Positions 18,168-26,466 of a stretch of 64,000 nt of DNA are shown here, piece by piece. The stretch spans positions 106,139 through 170,138 of IMG/VR virus record IMGVR_UViG_3300005096_000005. One strand, 5' to 3'. The position numbers and the translations under genes are program-made. Origin of the DNA: a virus. Below the pieces are notes generated by a model. It did no database searches and was not told where the DNA came from. It saw nothing but the letters and a program-made list of their open reading frames with translations. Each line of letters opens with the position of its first letter. Within the stretch, counting starts at the first letter, position 1.

Positions 18168-19948
18168 TATACTCCCACATTAACTGCAAATTGCAATTCC
18201 TCCAGAGTACCGATCACAACAAGCACGAGATCAATCTGCGCTTCATAAATGTCAATCTGAATTGCCGCAAGCGAGAAGTCATGTATCGACACCCCTACAT
18301 ACGGACGACACGCAGCCTTCGCAACAGCCTCAACTTGCTTCATTGGCACCCGTTGCCGGCCCAGAAACTTACCTTCCACAGCATACTTAATGCTGCGAAT
18401 AATCTGGTTCGCCACCCTGAGGTTCTTAATACTGCTCCAGCCCTGCTTGTTTCCGTTGTTGTCCTCTACCGGCACCATCGTCACATTAGTACCAAGAGTG
18501 TTTCCTTTTGCTATTGTATGCCTCACTGCGTTTACGCCTGAAGCTTTCAGGGTGGCAATGAAGGCTTCAAACAGAACGGGTGACCGTGAGTCGAGACCTT
18601 TGATTGGCTTGTTGAGAGGGTCTACCTCCTCTGGAAGACTTGACAGGACAGCGCCCGCCGCCGAGGATATATTGAAGTCCTCCTCTACGCGAGCCCCTGT
18701 TATAGGATCATTATACACGACCCGGGTATATCCGTAAACCGAATAGAGAAACTTAGCTCCAGGATGGATTGGGTAATACGACACTCTCATGTCCGAAAAC
18801 ACAGTTGAGGCCGGCAGAGAGGTCACAAGAACGGAAAGGGTGTTCCCCTTACTGCCAAAAAGAGAATACGTACCTCCCGGGGCTACCACTTGAGGTGTCC
18901 CCTGCCCTCCACCCGGCTCAGTCCATGTCAATTCGTAAGTAAGGTGGTTATATTCCACCACCCCAAAACCGCCCACAGTTCCGAAGGATGCCGAGATCAG
19001 GCCAACGCCTGGCATTCCCGTCCCTTCCCACTGAACGACAGAACCCCCTCTGAGCTGCATCAGACTAACAGGTACAGAACCCTCCGGTACCGTCTCCTTG
19101 TTTAGTTCAGCGTTTACTTCCTTGCAACGCCTGACTGTGGTCGCCGGAAGGACCGCGGCGATAGGGTGTACATACTTTGAGTGTTCGTAACAAAAGTCAG
19201 CAAGCTGTACCGCCAATAAGTTATCCATCCCAACATCATACAGATCGGCTATTGCGTCTGGAGCACACAGCGTTCCGAACCGGACTCTTGAAAGAGTCTG
19301 GTACGCAATGCTGTAAGCGTTATACACGTACTGATATGACCTCGGGGAACCGTCTCCCAAATTAAGATACTCATGGTAATCACCGGCCCTCATGAGATAG
19401 ATATCCCGAACACCATTCTGAAGCCGGGCCAGACGCCATGCCTTGTTTACCGTCGTGTGTGGAGGAAACAGCCTGTCCACCTGATACTGCTCGGTCGCCC
19501 GGAAAAGATGTCCATTAGGGACAAGGTTGCTATCTCCAAGCCCTACAATAACCATAGAGGAATCTGAAGTACTCTGTTCCGCAATCGAGGCTGGAAAGAC
19601 AGCCTTAATAAAACCATCGGGCCACGGAGTAACTACAAAGTCGTCAGATATCTCCTCATATATCTCGTCAGTTGCTACCTCCGTCTCAAACATCTGAACC
19701 ATAACTTTTGCATTAACTGTTGGGACACCGGCCGGGGCAAGGAAAGATGTTTGATTGACAGATACTTCAATCCTGGACTGACCGGGGGCAATACGGGACG
19801 TCGTGTCATTCCATGTCGCACCTCCGTCCCTACTGTACAGAATACGAACCCACCCTGTAGAGTAGTTGACGTCCCACTCTACATTAACCTGATCTATCCC
19901 CGGGCGGAACTCTGCAACATCAGTTCCTGTGCGATACACTCTTATCAC
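18167..19948 (-). CDS. Sheath-like structural protein with N-terminal Ig/FN3-type domain
   Basis: A 593-residue protein beginning with a GTG codon that overlaps the previous TGA (GTGA). Residues 1-110 look like an Ig/FN3-type domain ('GWVRILYSRDGGATWND'). From about residue 115 it resembles a sheath: 'FIKAVFPASIAEQSTSDSSM', 'VDRLFPPHTTVNKAWRLARL' and 'YLMRAGDYHEYL'. The last strand, 'IDLVLVVIGTLEELQFAV', recalls the C-terminal handshake strand of sheaths. It precedes the tail-completion candidate and the main sheath. It could be a collar or sheath-terminating ring, or a divergent second sheath. The relationship is my inference; no catalytic motif is visible. Confidence 0.5.
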   Translation of the reverse strand: MIRVYRTGTDVAEFRPGIDQVNVEWDVNYSTGWVRILYSRDGGATWNDTTSRIAPGQSRIEVSVNQTSFLAPAGVPTVNAKVMVQMFETEVATDEIYEEISDDFVVTPWPDGFIKAVFPASIAEQSTSDSSMVIVGLGDSNLVPNGHLFRATEQYQVDRLFPPHTTVNKAWRLARLQNGVRDIYLMRAGDYHEYLNLGDGSPRSYQYVYNAYSIAYQTLSRVRFGTLCAPDAIADLYDVGMDNLLAVQLADFCYEHSKYVHPIAAVLPATTVRRCKEVNAELNKETVPEGSVPVSLMQLRGGSVVQWEGTGMPGVGLISASFGTVGGFGVVEYNHLTYELTWTEPGGGQGTPQVVAPGGTYSLFGSKGNTLSVLVTSLPASTVFSDMRVSYYPIHPGAKFLYSVYGYTRVVYNDPITGARVEEDFNISSAAGAVLSSLPEEVDPLNKPIKGLDSRSPVLFEAFIATLKASGVNAVRHTIAKGNTLGTNVTMVPVEDNNGNKQGWSSIKNLRVANQIIRSIKYAVEGKFLGRQRVPMKQVEAVAKAACRPYVGVSIHDFSLAAIQIDIYEAQIDLVLVVIGTLEELQFAVNVGV

Positions 19949-20730
19949 GTGACTTCTATCTCCGTCCCGACTATTGTAAACTCATGCACATACACTTGCC
20001 CGACCACGCCGCTCCACACCGGAGCCACTTTGAAGTACCAGGTTCCGTCAAACTGGGGCCTGCCCGCAGTGTTCACGAATCTACTTGTTGTCTTTTGTGT
20101 GAGAAAAGCGTCTGCTTTGTTCTTTGTTATCGTCCAGGCGAAGTAATCGACAGCCTGGTCGAACTCCCATTCGAAAAAAGGTTCACTACCATTACAGACG
20201 CCACCATTGGGTACAATCACGTCTTTGCGGAGCTGCCCGTTCTCGTCCAGAAAAGCATCTTCCCACACCCTGACATTGGAAACTGTGGCATCCCAGACAA
20301 TCAACACAGGCTGAAACTTAAACCACTTCCATGCAGTCCACCACCGGAGAGCCGAGGGAGATTGTTCTCCCTCTGGATCCACCGTCGCTCTGACCGTAGC
20401 CCAATAGTCCTGGTTGGGTGTGAGGTTCATGGTCGTCGCAAGGAGAACCTCTGCATTCGGATCTATTGACTGGGTTATTCCCGGCGTAGGCACAAACAAT
20501 GCCGGGCTTGTTTGTTGGTGAAAGTGCGCTCCTGGAACAGGCTGCCGGAATTTGTCATACAGGATTACCTCAAACCAAAGCCGTTCATTGATGTCCCTGG
20601 AGTGGTCTGCTGCAAGATGAAACGACGCCCCTATTGCCTGGACGTCGTTCAGATTCTTGATGTCGTCCAGAGTGGGCGCACTGGCGCCGATCTGTCCGGC
20701 GCCTATGCCCATCTGCCCTATACTTCCCAT
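19945..20730 (-). CDS. FN3/Ig-like structural protein
   Basis: A 261-residue protein (MGSIGQMGIGAGQIG) with a Gly-rich start, then beta-rich sequence with two probable FN3-type domains: about residues 50-120 ('RLWFEVILYDKFRQPVPG') and 180-261 ('WEFDQAVDYFAWTITKNK', 'WYFKVAPVWSGVVGQVYVHE'). Proteins of this type decorate tails or form fibres and bind carbohydrate. Its start follows a small open frame by one base (TGATATG), and its TGA overlaps the next gene's GTG. I recognise no specific family, so the product is a structural protein of unknown exact place in the virion. Confidence 0.55.
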   Translation of the reverse strand: MGSIGQMGIGAGQIGASAPTLDDIKNLNDVQAIGASFHLAADHSRDINERLWFEVILYDKFRQPVPGAHFHQQTSPALFVPTPGITQSIDPNAEVLLATTMNLTPNQDYWATVRATVDPEGEQSPSALRWWTAWKWFKFQPVLIVWDATVSNVRVWEDAFLDENGQLRKDVIVPNGGVCNGSEPFFEWEFDQAVDYFAWTITKNKADAFLTQKTTSRFVNTAGRPQFDGTWYFKVAPVWSGVVGQVYVHEFTIVGTEIEVT

Positions 20731-20731
20731 A

Positions 20732-20857
20732 TCACCACTTCTTCACGAAGCCGATAACTGCCGTCGGAGCCTTTCCTATGGTCTTTTCGACACCAAACGA
20801 GAGACGTGAATTCTTTTTAGCCTTAACAAGACCTACGAAAGCTTTCTTGTTCCGCAG
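20732..20857 (-). CDS. Small basic peptide ORF with no ATG/GTG/TTG start (possible CTG start or frameshift extension)
   Basis: Between the LLH holin and the next gene, a coherent frame ends in TGA one base before the next ATG, the tight spacing seen at real gene ends here. It encodes 41 residues from CTG 20857, starting LRNKKAFVGLVKAKK and ending VIGFVKKW, with 9 Lys and 2 Arg. No ATG, GTG or TTG occurs in it. A GGGGGAG sequence lies 11 nt before the CTG. It could start at CTG, or be a frameshifted extension of the holin, or be a gene remnant. The peptide looks like a membrane-active cationic tail, which would fit the lysis neighbourhood. Confidence 0.4.
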   Translation of the reverse strand: MRNKKAFVGLVKAKKNSRLSFGVEKTIGKAPTAVIGFVKKW

Positions 20858-20859
20858 AT

Positions 20860-21276
20860 CTAATCGGACTCCCCCAGGCTCTTGCCCTCCTCGAGTCCGC
20901 GTGTTGCATTAACGATGTCATGGATGCGGTCTTTCAGTTCCTCGTCATCCGGCACATTCACGCCAAGATTCGTTAACCCCTTCTTAACTACATCCATGGC
21001 CATATTGAGTTTGGCATCGCCAGTCATCTTTTCAGACTTCTCCTTGAGCAATCTACGAGCCGCCTCTTCGGTAGCATTTACGCCACGGATGCACAGGGCC
21101 GTGATCTTTGCTTCCAGGTCGTCGCTGATATCAATGTTTGTTGCGGTTTCAAACCTCACAATAACAGCGTGAACCAGTTTTGGCGCCTTGGCAACCAGAA
21201 TACCTACCAGGGCTGTGAGCCCCGCGGGGATAACCACCCCGTACAGCAATTGCTGTGCGTAAGATGTCCATTCCAT
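20860..21276 (-). CDS. Phage holin, LLH family
   Basis: A 138-residue protein from ATG 21276 (MEWTSYAQQLLYGVV); the upstream GTG at 21285 is less likely because AGGTG lies 6 nt before the ATG. One membrane segment spans roughly residues 8-30 ('VIPAGLTALVGILVAKA'). The rest is a charged helical domain with 'TEEAARRLLKEKSEKMTGDA' and 'KDRIHDIVN', the layout of the LLH holins found in phages of Gram-positive hosts. Holins form membrane lesions that let the endolysin reach the cell wall. It overlaps the 3' end of the preceding three-helix membrane gene and is part of a cassette of four small genes. Confidence 0.75.
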   Translation of the reverse strand: MEWTSYAQQLLYGVVIPAGLTALVGILVAKAPKLVHAVIVRFETATNIDISDDLEAKITALCIRGVNATEEAARRLLKEKSEKMTGDAKLNMAMDVVKKGLTNLGVNVPDDEELKDRIHDIVNATRGLEEGKSLGESD

Positions 21277-21277
21277 G

Positions 21278-21640
21278 TTACTCACCTCTCCTTCGTTTCT
21301 TTATTAGAACCATAATCGCGACACTCATCACGAACATCACGACAAGTAACACTTCTTGTAATATGTGTGCGAGCAATGAAACAGAAACCTCCTCGACAGA
21401 AGGTGTCCAACCATAGTACCGGGTAACATTCAGAAGCCTCGTTACCAGCGTACCGGCTGCGAGCAACAGATAACCAACTACCATCAGAAACACCACCGGA
21501 AAGAATCCCTTTCTGGATCCTTTCTGGTGATCCTTCCAGAACTGATATACGACAGCGCCCCATGTCCCCAGGTTGAGAATCCCCAGAATACACAGAGCAA
21601 TGCTGTGCCCAATAACGGCTTTCGGATCCATCTCCCACAT
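21278..21640 (-). CDS. Small membrane protein with three helices, probable holin or antiholin
   Basis: A 120-residue protein (MWEMDPKAVIGHS) with three predicted membrane helices: about residues 9-33 ('IALCILGILNLGTWGAVV'), 46-70 ('VVFLMVVGYLLLAAGTLV') and 89-113 ('VLLVVMFVMSVAIMVLI'), then a basic tail KKRRRGE. Three helices and a charged tail are the features of class I holins, and it lies directly next to the LLH holin. GAGG lies 7 nt before the ATG. One of the two membrane proteins probably acts as the holin and the other as its antiholin or pinholin partner; the sequence does not say which. Confidence 0.65.
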   Translation of the reverse strand: MWEMDPKAVIGHSIALCILGILNLGTWGAVVYQFWKDHQKGSRKGFFPVVFLMVVGYLLLAAGTLVTRLLNVTRYYGWTPSVEEVSVSLLAHILQEVLLVVMFVMSVAIMVLIKKRRRGE

Positions 21641-21649
21641 ACTGGCGCC

Positions 21650-21874
21650 TCATCCTTTGTTTGTAAACCACTTGTCCTGACCATTCAAGATCGACCTGTG
21701 ACTATCCTCTACAGCCTTTTTAATGGTCACAACACCCCCGTTTTGAACTACGACGTCTACGCTCTTTCCACATGCCTCCGCCGCATGAAGGAACTTTTCT
21801 ACTGTGTCTTCAAGCTTACTAACAGTTTTCCTGGCCGACTCTGGTATAAGAGCCGCTGCCTGCTCTGCATTCAT
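21650..21874 (-). CDS. Small helical protein in the lysis cassette
   Basis: A 74-residue protein (MNAEQAAALIPESAR) whose ATG overlaps the previous TGA (ATGA). It is mostly helical in residues 1-40 with one Cys, followed by a short beta-like 'VDVVVQNGGVVTIKK'. No membrane helix or signal peptide is visible. I do not recognise a family. Translational coupling with its neighbours makes it very likely real, and its place between two membrane proteins suggests an accessory role in lysis. Confidence 0.6.
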   Translation of the reverse strand: MNAEQAAALIPESARKTVSKLEDTVEKFLHAAEACGKSVDVVVQNGGVVTIKKAVEDSHRSILNGQDKWFTNKG

Positions 21875-22266
21875 TGGTATCTCCCTATTCCGTTCAACTT
21901 GCCCGAAAGTTCGCTGATACGATTTACGAGAGGGGCCAGGCCATCGGCAAGCCGGTTAAGGGTCTGCTCTGTCCGATCCCATAACCTGCGATTCTCTTCA
22001 CGCATGGTATTGTAATACTCTCCCATGTTCTGGTCGTGTCGAGTCTCGCTCTCCTCTTTACACAGGCGACACTTCTCAGCCTGACTTCGGGTCTCAAGAA
22101 CCAGCCGTTCTGTTTGTTCTTGTTGAGACTTTACCAGCACCTCGTACTTGTCGCACTGGACCTCATACTTGCGCCACACAACATAAAGTGCTATCCCTAA
22201 TCCAATTATAAGCAGTCCGGGGACTCCTACCTTGTCAAGGACGAATTGAATGATCGGTTCCCACAT
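21871..22266 (-). CDS. Membrane-anchored coiled-coil protein in the lysis cassette
   Basis: A 131-residue protein from ATG 22266 (MWEPIIQFVLDKVGV), which overlaps the previous stop as TAATG; a longer frame upstream is out of place because it would overlap the phosphoesterase by 48 nt. Residues 14-32 ('VPGLLIIGLGIALYVVW') form one membrane helix. The remainder is a long charged helix with heptad pattern, a CRLC pair, and 'NRRLWDRTEQTLNRL'. The shape, one helix plus a long coiled coil, is that of inner-membrane spanins and of holin accessory proteins. In a Gram-positive host a spanin would be unexpected, so the accessory role is left open. Confidence 0.65.
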   Translation of the reverse strand: MWEPIIQFVLDKVGVPGLLIIGLGIALYVVWRKYEVQCDKYEVLVKSQQEQTERLVLETRSQAEKCRLCKEESETRHDQNMGEYYNTMREENRRLWDRTEQTLNRLADGLAPLVNRISELSGKLNGIGRYQ

Positions 22267-22928
22267 TACACAAAAGCCTCCGCAGTAAACTCCCCGTCCT
22301 GGTACTTTATCCACGTCAGTCCGCCTTCAGCCGTCCCGGGGTTCACGAACTTGCACGGACCAACGTCCTGAACCGACTGGATGTGAGTATGCCCTGCCAC
22401 TGCCACATGACATCCGCTCTTTAGAGCCTTGTTTACCACCTCTGAGATAAACTGTTTATCACTACTATTGCGTCCTGATAACTTCAGGCAATTCCTCTTT
22501 ACTATGTAACGGGTTACTTTTCTGAAGACGCGAGTATTATCAATCCAGTCCGTAACCATAAAAATTGCTTTGTACCTTCCGAAGAGGTGCCCATGCGTGA
22601 TAAACCACCAGCGGCCATCTATCTCAATCTTGTGCCATGGGTACACCATCGGCCACGGAACCCACATCTCATGTCTCATGTCTCCATCATGGTTTCCCGG
22701 CACATAAAGCAGTACCCGTTCCCGAATTCGGGCCATCCGACTATAATAATGCTCATGACAGTATTCTGGACTACGCATCCACGCATCAAAGATGTCGCCA
22801 GCCAGAACGATCCAGGCATTTTCATCTTCTATCCGGTCCACTGTAGCATCAAACTGTCCGACGTCTACCTTTGGATGTTCCCAGTGAAGGTCGCTGAAGA
22901 TGTATATGGGACGACCCTTCGTCTTCAT
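22266..22928 (-). CDS. Calcineurin-like metallophosphoesterase
   Basis: A 220-residue enzyme from ATG 22928 (MKTKGRPIYIFSDLHW), which overlaps the previous TGA. All metal-binding motifs of the calcineurin-like family are present in order: 'FSDLHWEH' (D-x-H), 'LAGDIFDAW' (GD), 'VPGNHDGD' (GNHD), 'ITHGHLFG' (H), and 'VAGHTHIQ' (GHxH). The family hydrolyses phosphate mono- or diesters with two metal ions; the general look is close to the LpxH/YfcE type, but substrate cannot be told. It sits between virion genes and the lysis cassette and is transcribed with them. It might act on nucleotides, cell-surface phosphates or teichoic acid-like polymers; these are guesses. Confidence 0.85.
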   Translation of the reverse strand: MKTKGRPIYIFSDLHWEHPKVDVGQFDATVDRIEDENAWIVLAGDIFDAWMRSPEYCHEHYYSRMARIRERVLLYVPGNHDGDMRHEMWVPWPMVYPWHKIEIDGRWWFITHGHLFGRYKAIFMVTDWIDNTRVFRKVTRYIVKRNCLKLSGRNSSDKQFISEVVNKALKSGCHVAVAGHTHIQSVQDVGPCKFVNPGTAEGGLTWIKYQDGEFTAEAFV

Positions 22929-23077
22929 GCCACCGCTTCCTCCCACTTCTTGCACGTCAAAGTATTCCCTGACACAAGTTGTTTAAGGAAATCTGTACAC
23001 CCTGCCTTGCACTTCGGTTCTTCAACATTGTCTTTGTTCAGGTTACTACAGTTTAAACATGTTTGTCCTGCTGACAT
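22925..23077 (-). CDS. Small cysteine-rich protein
   Basis: A 50-residue protein from ATG 23077 (MSAGQTCLNCSNLNK). GGAGGGC lies 5 nt before this ATG, inside the end of the previous gene, so I prefer it to the longer frame starting at 23203. Five cysteines (C-x2-C ... C-x3-C ... C) point to a small zinc-binding fold. Its TGA overlaps the ATG of the phosphoesterase, so the two are likely translated together. No family recognised. Confidence 0.65.
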   Translation of the reverse strand: MSAGQTCLNCSNLNKDNVEEPKCKAGCTDFLKQLVSGNTLTCKKWEEAVA

Positions 23078-23078
23078 A

Positions 23079-24005
23079 TTACGCCCTCCACGTTTCCAAT
23101 TTGAACACAGCATACTTTTCAGTGGGAGTGGTTTCTCCCGAACTGAATCTGATACGAACAATATAGTCCGGGCTGAGAGCTGTAGCTGATTCTCTGGAGT
23201 CATTCGGCATTGGCTTTATGGTTTTACACATAGGCATTCTATCGCAGAAAGCCCCTCCATTCACCGTTGAACCCTGCGCCTGGAATGTCTTAGAGGCGTA
23301 GGGAACGCGTACTTCCGCATGAATCTGATCTCCATTAGCCCATCCATAATCCTCGTCGATCATACTGAGCCCTGCCTGGAAATCTGCCCCCGCAAGATCT
23401 GTCACTTCGTTCTGTCCGGTAACCCAGTAGTCGATGATGGTATCATCACCGTCTTTGTAAACTTCAACCTGGTCGGCGTCGACTGTAACCCCGATATCGT
23501 AGGTGTTGCTTAGATTCGCGGCCAGGGTAATGACATTGTTCGCCACATCAATAGAAGCAATGTAGCCGGTCTCCGCAACGCCTCCCCTATCTATCGTTAC
23601 CTGTTGGAAAAGGGAAAACCCCTTAACACTTGACACCGCCAGGTCTGCCTGAGCACTCACCGCCTGTGCAGTAAGTGTTACCGAGTTGTTACGTGGAGTA
23701 TAATCGGTAACCCTTTCGGGCGCTGTGCTCATGTTCAACCGAACCCCCGCGCCTTCGCATTTGAACGTCTGTCCATTCCTGTGGAACTGGAGCTTGACCT
23801 TCATTGCGCGATCGCGCTCCTCGTCCACCTTTGGATGTTCCTCGGTATCAATAGTAAGAACAATGGTAACAGAATCCGCATCGATAACATGACTGGCGTC
23901 GTTCTTGCATTGTGTCGGCGCGTCCTCAGTATCGTCGCGCCACTCATACACCAGGGCGGCCTCCGTCTCGCAATAATATCTGTACTTATACAATATCTCT
24001 GACAT
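23079..24005 (-). CDS. Beta-rich structural protein
   Basis: A 308-residue protein (MSEILYKYRYYCETE) with a strong AAGGAGGGC ribosome binding site. The N-terminal part resembles a small strand-rich domain with paired cysteines; the central part (residues 100-200) contains 'YIASIDVANNVITLAANLSN', a pattern frequent in virion adhesins and tail proteins. The last 60 residues repeat strand-turn patterns and Cys ('AFCDRMPMCK'). It lies at the distal end of the adhesin block, followed by a small Cys-rich gene. No catalytic residues are seen. Likely a virion surface or fibre-associated protein. Confidence 0.5.
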   Translation of the reverse strand: MSEILYKYRYYCETEAALVYEWRDDTEDAPTQCKNDASHVIDADSVTIVLTIDTEEHPKVDEERDRAMKVKLQFHRNGQTFKCEGAGVRLNMSTAPERVTDYTPRNNSVTLTAQAVSAQADLAVSSVKGFSLFQQVTIDRGGVAETGYIASIDVANNVITLAANLSNTYDIGVTVDADQVEVYKDGDDTIIDYWVTGQNEVTDLAGADFQAGLSMIDEDYGWANGDQIHAEVRVPYASKTFQAQGSTVNGGAFCDRMPMCKTIKPMPNDSRESATALSPDYIVRIRFSSGETTPTEKYAVFKLETWRA

Positions 24006-24014
24006 AAGCCCTCC

Positions 24015-24662
24015 TTAGAATATCGACACTCCCTTGGTTCTTGCTCTGACGAAATCTCCAGCCGCCCTCCTGATTTGCAACTCCATAACCGCTTTACCTG
24101 CAGGGAGATTTGTCAATGCGTTATCTGTCTCAAGGTTATCGTCGTTAATCGAATTGGACTCTGCGTATGCGATCTGGTTGTTGTTCGTTACATCATACAA
24201 TCTGCACTGAGCATAATTGCTGCCGGAGTCCGTATAGATAATAAACTCCGCGCACTCCGGCAGTCGATGCATATTGTCCGTTCCAGGAAATGTGAACGAC
24301 CGAACAGACTTCCACACAGTTCTCCTTGTGCTGACAAAGTCTTTGCCAGTATCACCACACGAGATAGTCCCTATCCACCCCTTCTCCCCCGCCGCCTCCA
24401 TTATCTCGAACTTGGAGGCCGGATCCATCCACTGACCCGCCTGTTCAGGCGTCTGCTCTACACCGTCAACAACCAACACAAGACTTCCGGCTGTGATGTA
24501 CGCCTGTATCTCGTCAGAATACGAGTGACACATCTCAGACTCACTAACGAGATCCGGGACAACGACGAGCGTACCATTATTTTGCGGAACCGACTTGCCC
24601 CCAAGCGTCTTTAGAATAATGGGTGACGCCGTCGTGTTTTTAAGTGTTATAGCTGTTGCCAT
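24015..24662 (-). CDS. Structural protein of unknown function
   Basis: A 215-residue protein (MATAITLKNTTASPI) with TAAGGAG before the ATG. The first 85 residues look like a small beta domain followed by a helix ('ESEMCHSYSDEIQAYITA'), a pattern that phages often place next to fibre genes; the rest is beta-rich ('FTFPGTDNMHRLPECAEF', 'YAQCRLYDVTNN'). It directly follows the gene for the recognisable fibre protein. It could be a fibre-associated adhesin or chaperone; I do not recognise a family. Confidence 0.5.
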   Translation of the reverse strand: MATAITLKNTTASPIILKTLGGKSVPQNNGTLVVVPDLVSESEMCHSYSDEIQAYITAGSLVLVVDGVEQTPEQAGQWMDPASKFEIMEAAGEKGWIGTISCGDTGKDFVSTRRTVWKSVRSFTFPGTDNMHRLPECAEFIIYTDSGSNYAQCRLYDVTNNNQIAYAESNSINDDNLETDNALTNLPAGKAVMELQIRRAAGDFVRARTKGVSIF

Positions 24663-24672
24663 GAACTACTCC

Positions 24673-26421
24673 TTAAGCTGTGAGCTCAATCTCTACCAGC
24701 GCGACAACGTCGCTCGGCGAAGAACCCACAAGGTTTGTCACGTAAACTGAGAGAAGATCTCCTGCCGCAAACGTATTGTTAGCGAAGGAGGCGCCATCGT
24801 CTTCTCCACCCGCCGCACCGCCAGTGAGGTTCACATCCACAGTCGCATCCAGCACAGCTCCGTTTTTATGAACCTCAAAATCTACCGAGGTTCCCGGCGC
24901 CGTTCCACACTGAACTGACATCCCCGTTACCTTGCCAGCCCTTATCGCTCGATAAGTTGACACAGAGCCGAAGATCCCGTTCACGCTTTTGAGATACGTG
25001 TCACCCGGCACAGTACTGCGACGGCCAAATGTCAAGATCAGTTTCTGGCCATTGCTTGGGGCACGATCGCAACGCAAAACACCTGCCGTATGCTTGATCG
25101 TGTCATCGTCAGTGTCCACTCCAGTGCCGTCGGTTGTTACAGTTACCGGAGCAACTGAAGTGTCAGTTCCAGAATACGCTTTGACCTTAAGATTCTCAGA
25201 ACCGTCATCCTCAAGACCGTCCCCGGCCACGTCGGAGGCATCAAAATTCAAGTTTCCTGACGCATCCTGCTGAAGACCGTCACCTGCTACGGCGGGCGCA
25301 AGCTTCGCTCCTGTAACTCCGTCATCTTTAAGCTGTATCTGGTTACTTGCATTGACCTCGAGAGTGCTGTCGTCCGTTACGGCTTCCAGTTCTCCAGAAG
25401 TCCCATTAACACGCAGGCCGCCATACTGATCTGCAGCTGTCGAATTAGTCTTCGGTGTCACCGCTATGTCGTCTGCCTGGAAATCAATTCCACCACGTTT
25501 TTCTATGACTCCAGAACCAACGTGCAGGATATTCCCGTTCTTGGTCATACCTACGCCAGCTGTAATTTGTCCTGCCCCACTGAACTGGACGAAGGAGAGT
25601 GCTGTGGTTCCTATGATGATGTCGTCATTGGATGTAAGTACCCACCCGGAATCTGCATTCTCTGCGCCTTCCGCGACAAACAAAAAGGCTCCTGCCGTGA
25701 CATCCGCGTCTTCATCGAAGTCTGCGGTCCGTGTCATCTGAACCCCGGACCCCTGGAAGGTATAGATACCATTCTCTTCGGGGGACGATGCCTGATTCTT
25801 CACGAGAACCCTGTCGCCAATATTGAGCGTGATTCCGTCAATGACCGACGTTCCCGGGTTGTTCAGATCCATGTCGGCTTCTGTGTTGGTCGTGGCGACG
25901 CGGACAGATTCCTTCGGATCAAGCCCCTGAGCCACAGAATCCACATAACCGCGATTGACCAGATCAGTGGTGCTAAACGATGTTGCAGATGAAGATATCT
26001 TCCCCGCACCCATCGCCAGATTGCCGCTGGCGTCCGTCTTAAGGACCTGTTCCGTTCCTGCGGGTGCGGCAGAGATGTTGGTTAAAGCGGCCAGAGCATC
26101 AAGCTTCCCGCCTCCGTCGACCCCCTCATGATTGTGTTCGGAATTGGTCTGATCTGTAATCTGCTGCTGTGTGTAAGTACCGAATGCTGCGACCGAAGTA
26201 ATATCCTTCGTCCCGCTCGGCGTCTCGACCACCAGCACGTTATCCGTAGACAGTACCAGATCGCCCCTTTGAAGAGCATCCCCTATCTCGGCATCTGTGA
26301 AGCTGAGGGTCAATTCGAGCTCTCCGCCTCCCGCAGCAATGGGAGCGGCGAACCCTAACTTTGAAACATCCCACGTATTCGACGCGTGGTCGTTTCGCAA
26401 CTTCCTGAGTCTTGCTGACAT
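24673..26421 (-). CDS. Tail fibre protein
   Basis: A 582-residue protein (MSARLRKLRNDHASN) with GGAGGTG before the ATG. It contains a widely distributed tail-fibre segment: 'QGLDPKESVRVATT', 'LNIGDRVLVKNQA', 'ENGIYTF', 'MTRTADFDEDADVTAGAF' and 'GTTALSFVQFSGAG' (residues about 165-295). An HNHEGV motif near residue 96 is of the HxH type that binds metal in some trimeric fibres. After it come repetitive Asp/Gly/Ser-rich stretches ('AGDGLQQDASGNL', 'VAGDGLEDDGSENL') and a C-terminal domain that may be the receptor-binding tip. It most likely forms a trimeric fibre for host attachment. Confidence 0.8.
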   Translation of the reverse strand: MSARLRKLRNDHASNTWDVSKLGFAAPIAAGGGELELTLSFTDAEIGDALQRGDLVLSTDNVLVVETPSGTKDITSVAAFGTYTQQQITDQTNSEHNHEGVDGGGKLDALAALTNISAAPAGTEQVLKTDASGNLAMGAGKISSSATSFSTTDLVNRGYVDSVAQGLDPKESVRVATTNTEADMDLNNPGTSVIDGITLNIGDRVLVKNQASSPEENGIYTFQGSGVQMTRTADFDEDADVTAGAFLFVAEGAENADSGWVLTSNDDIIIGTTALSFVQFSGAGQITAGVGMTKNGNILHVGSGVIEKRGGIDFQADDIAVTPKTNSTAADQYGGLRVNGTSGELEAVTDDSTLEVNASNQIQLKDDGVTGAKLAPAVAGDGLQQDASGNLNFDASDVAGDGLEDDGSENLKVKAYSGTDTSVAPVTVTTDGTGVDTDDDTIKHTAGVLRCDRAPSNGQKLILTFGRRSTVPGDTYLKSVNGIFGSVSTYRAIRAGKVTGMSVQCGTAPGTSVDFEVHKNGAVLDATVDVNLTGGAAGGEDDGASFANNTFAAGDLLSVYVTNLVGSSPSDVVALVEIELTA

Positions 26422-26466
26422 TGGTATGTCACCTCCGTTAAGATTGTTATAACAAACCGCCCCGCA

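Noticed and set aside
21871-22314. Longer 147-codon version of the membrane coiled-coil gene
   Set aside because: The extra 16 codons overlap the phosphoesterase and lack a ribosome binding site; ATG 22266 forms the TAATG junction typical here.
22925-23203. 92-codon version of the small Cys-rich gene
   Set aside because: The upstream 42 codons overlap the end of the previous gene; GGAGGGC directly precedes the internal ATG 23077.
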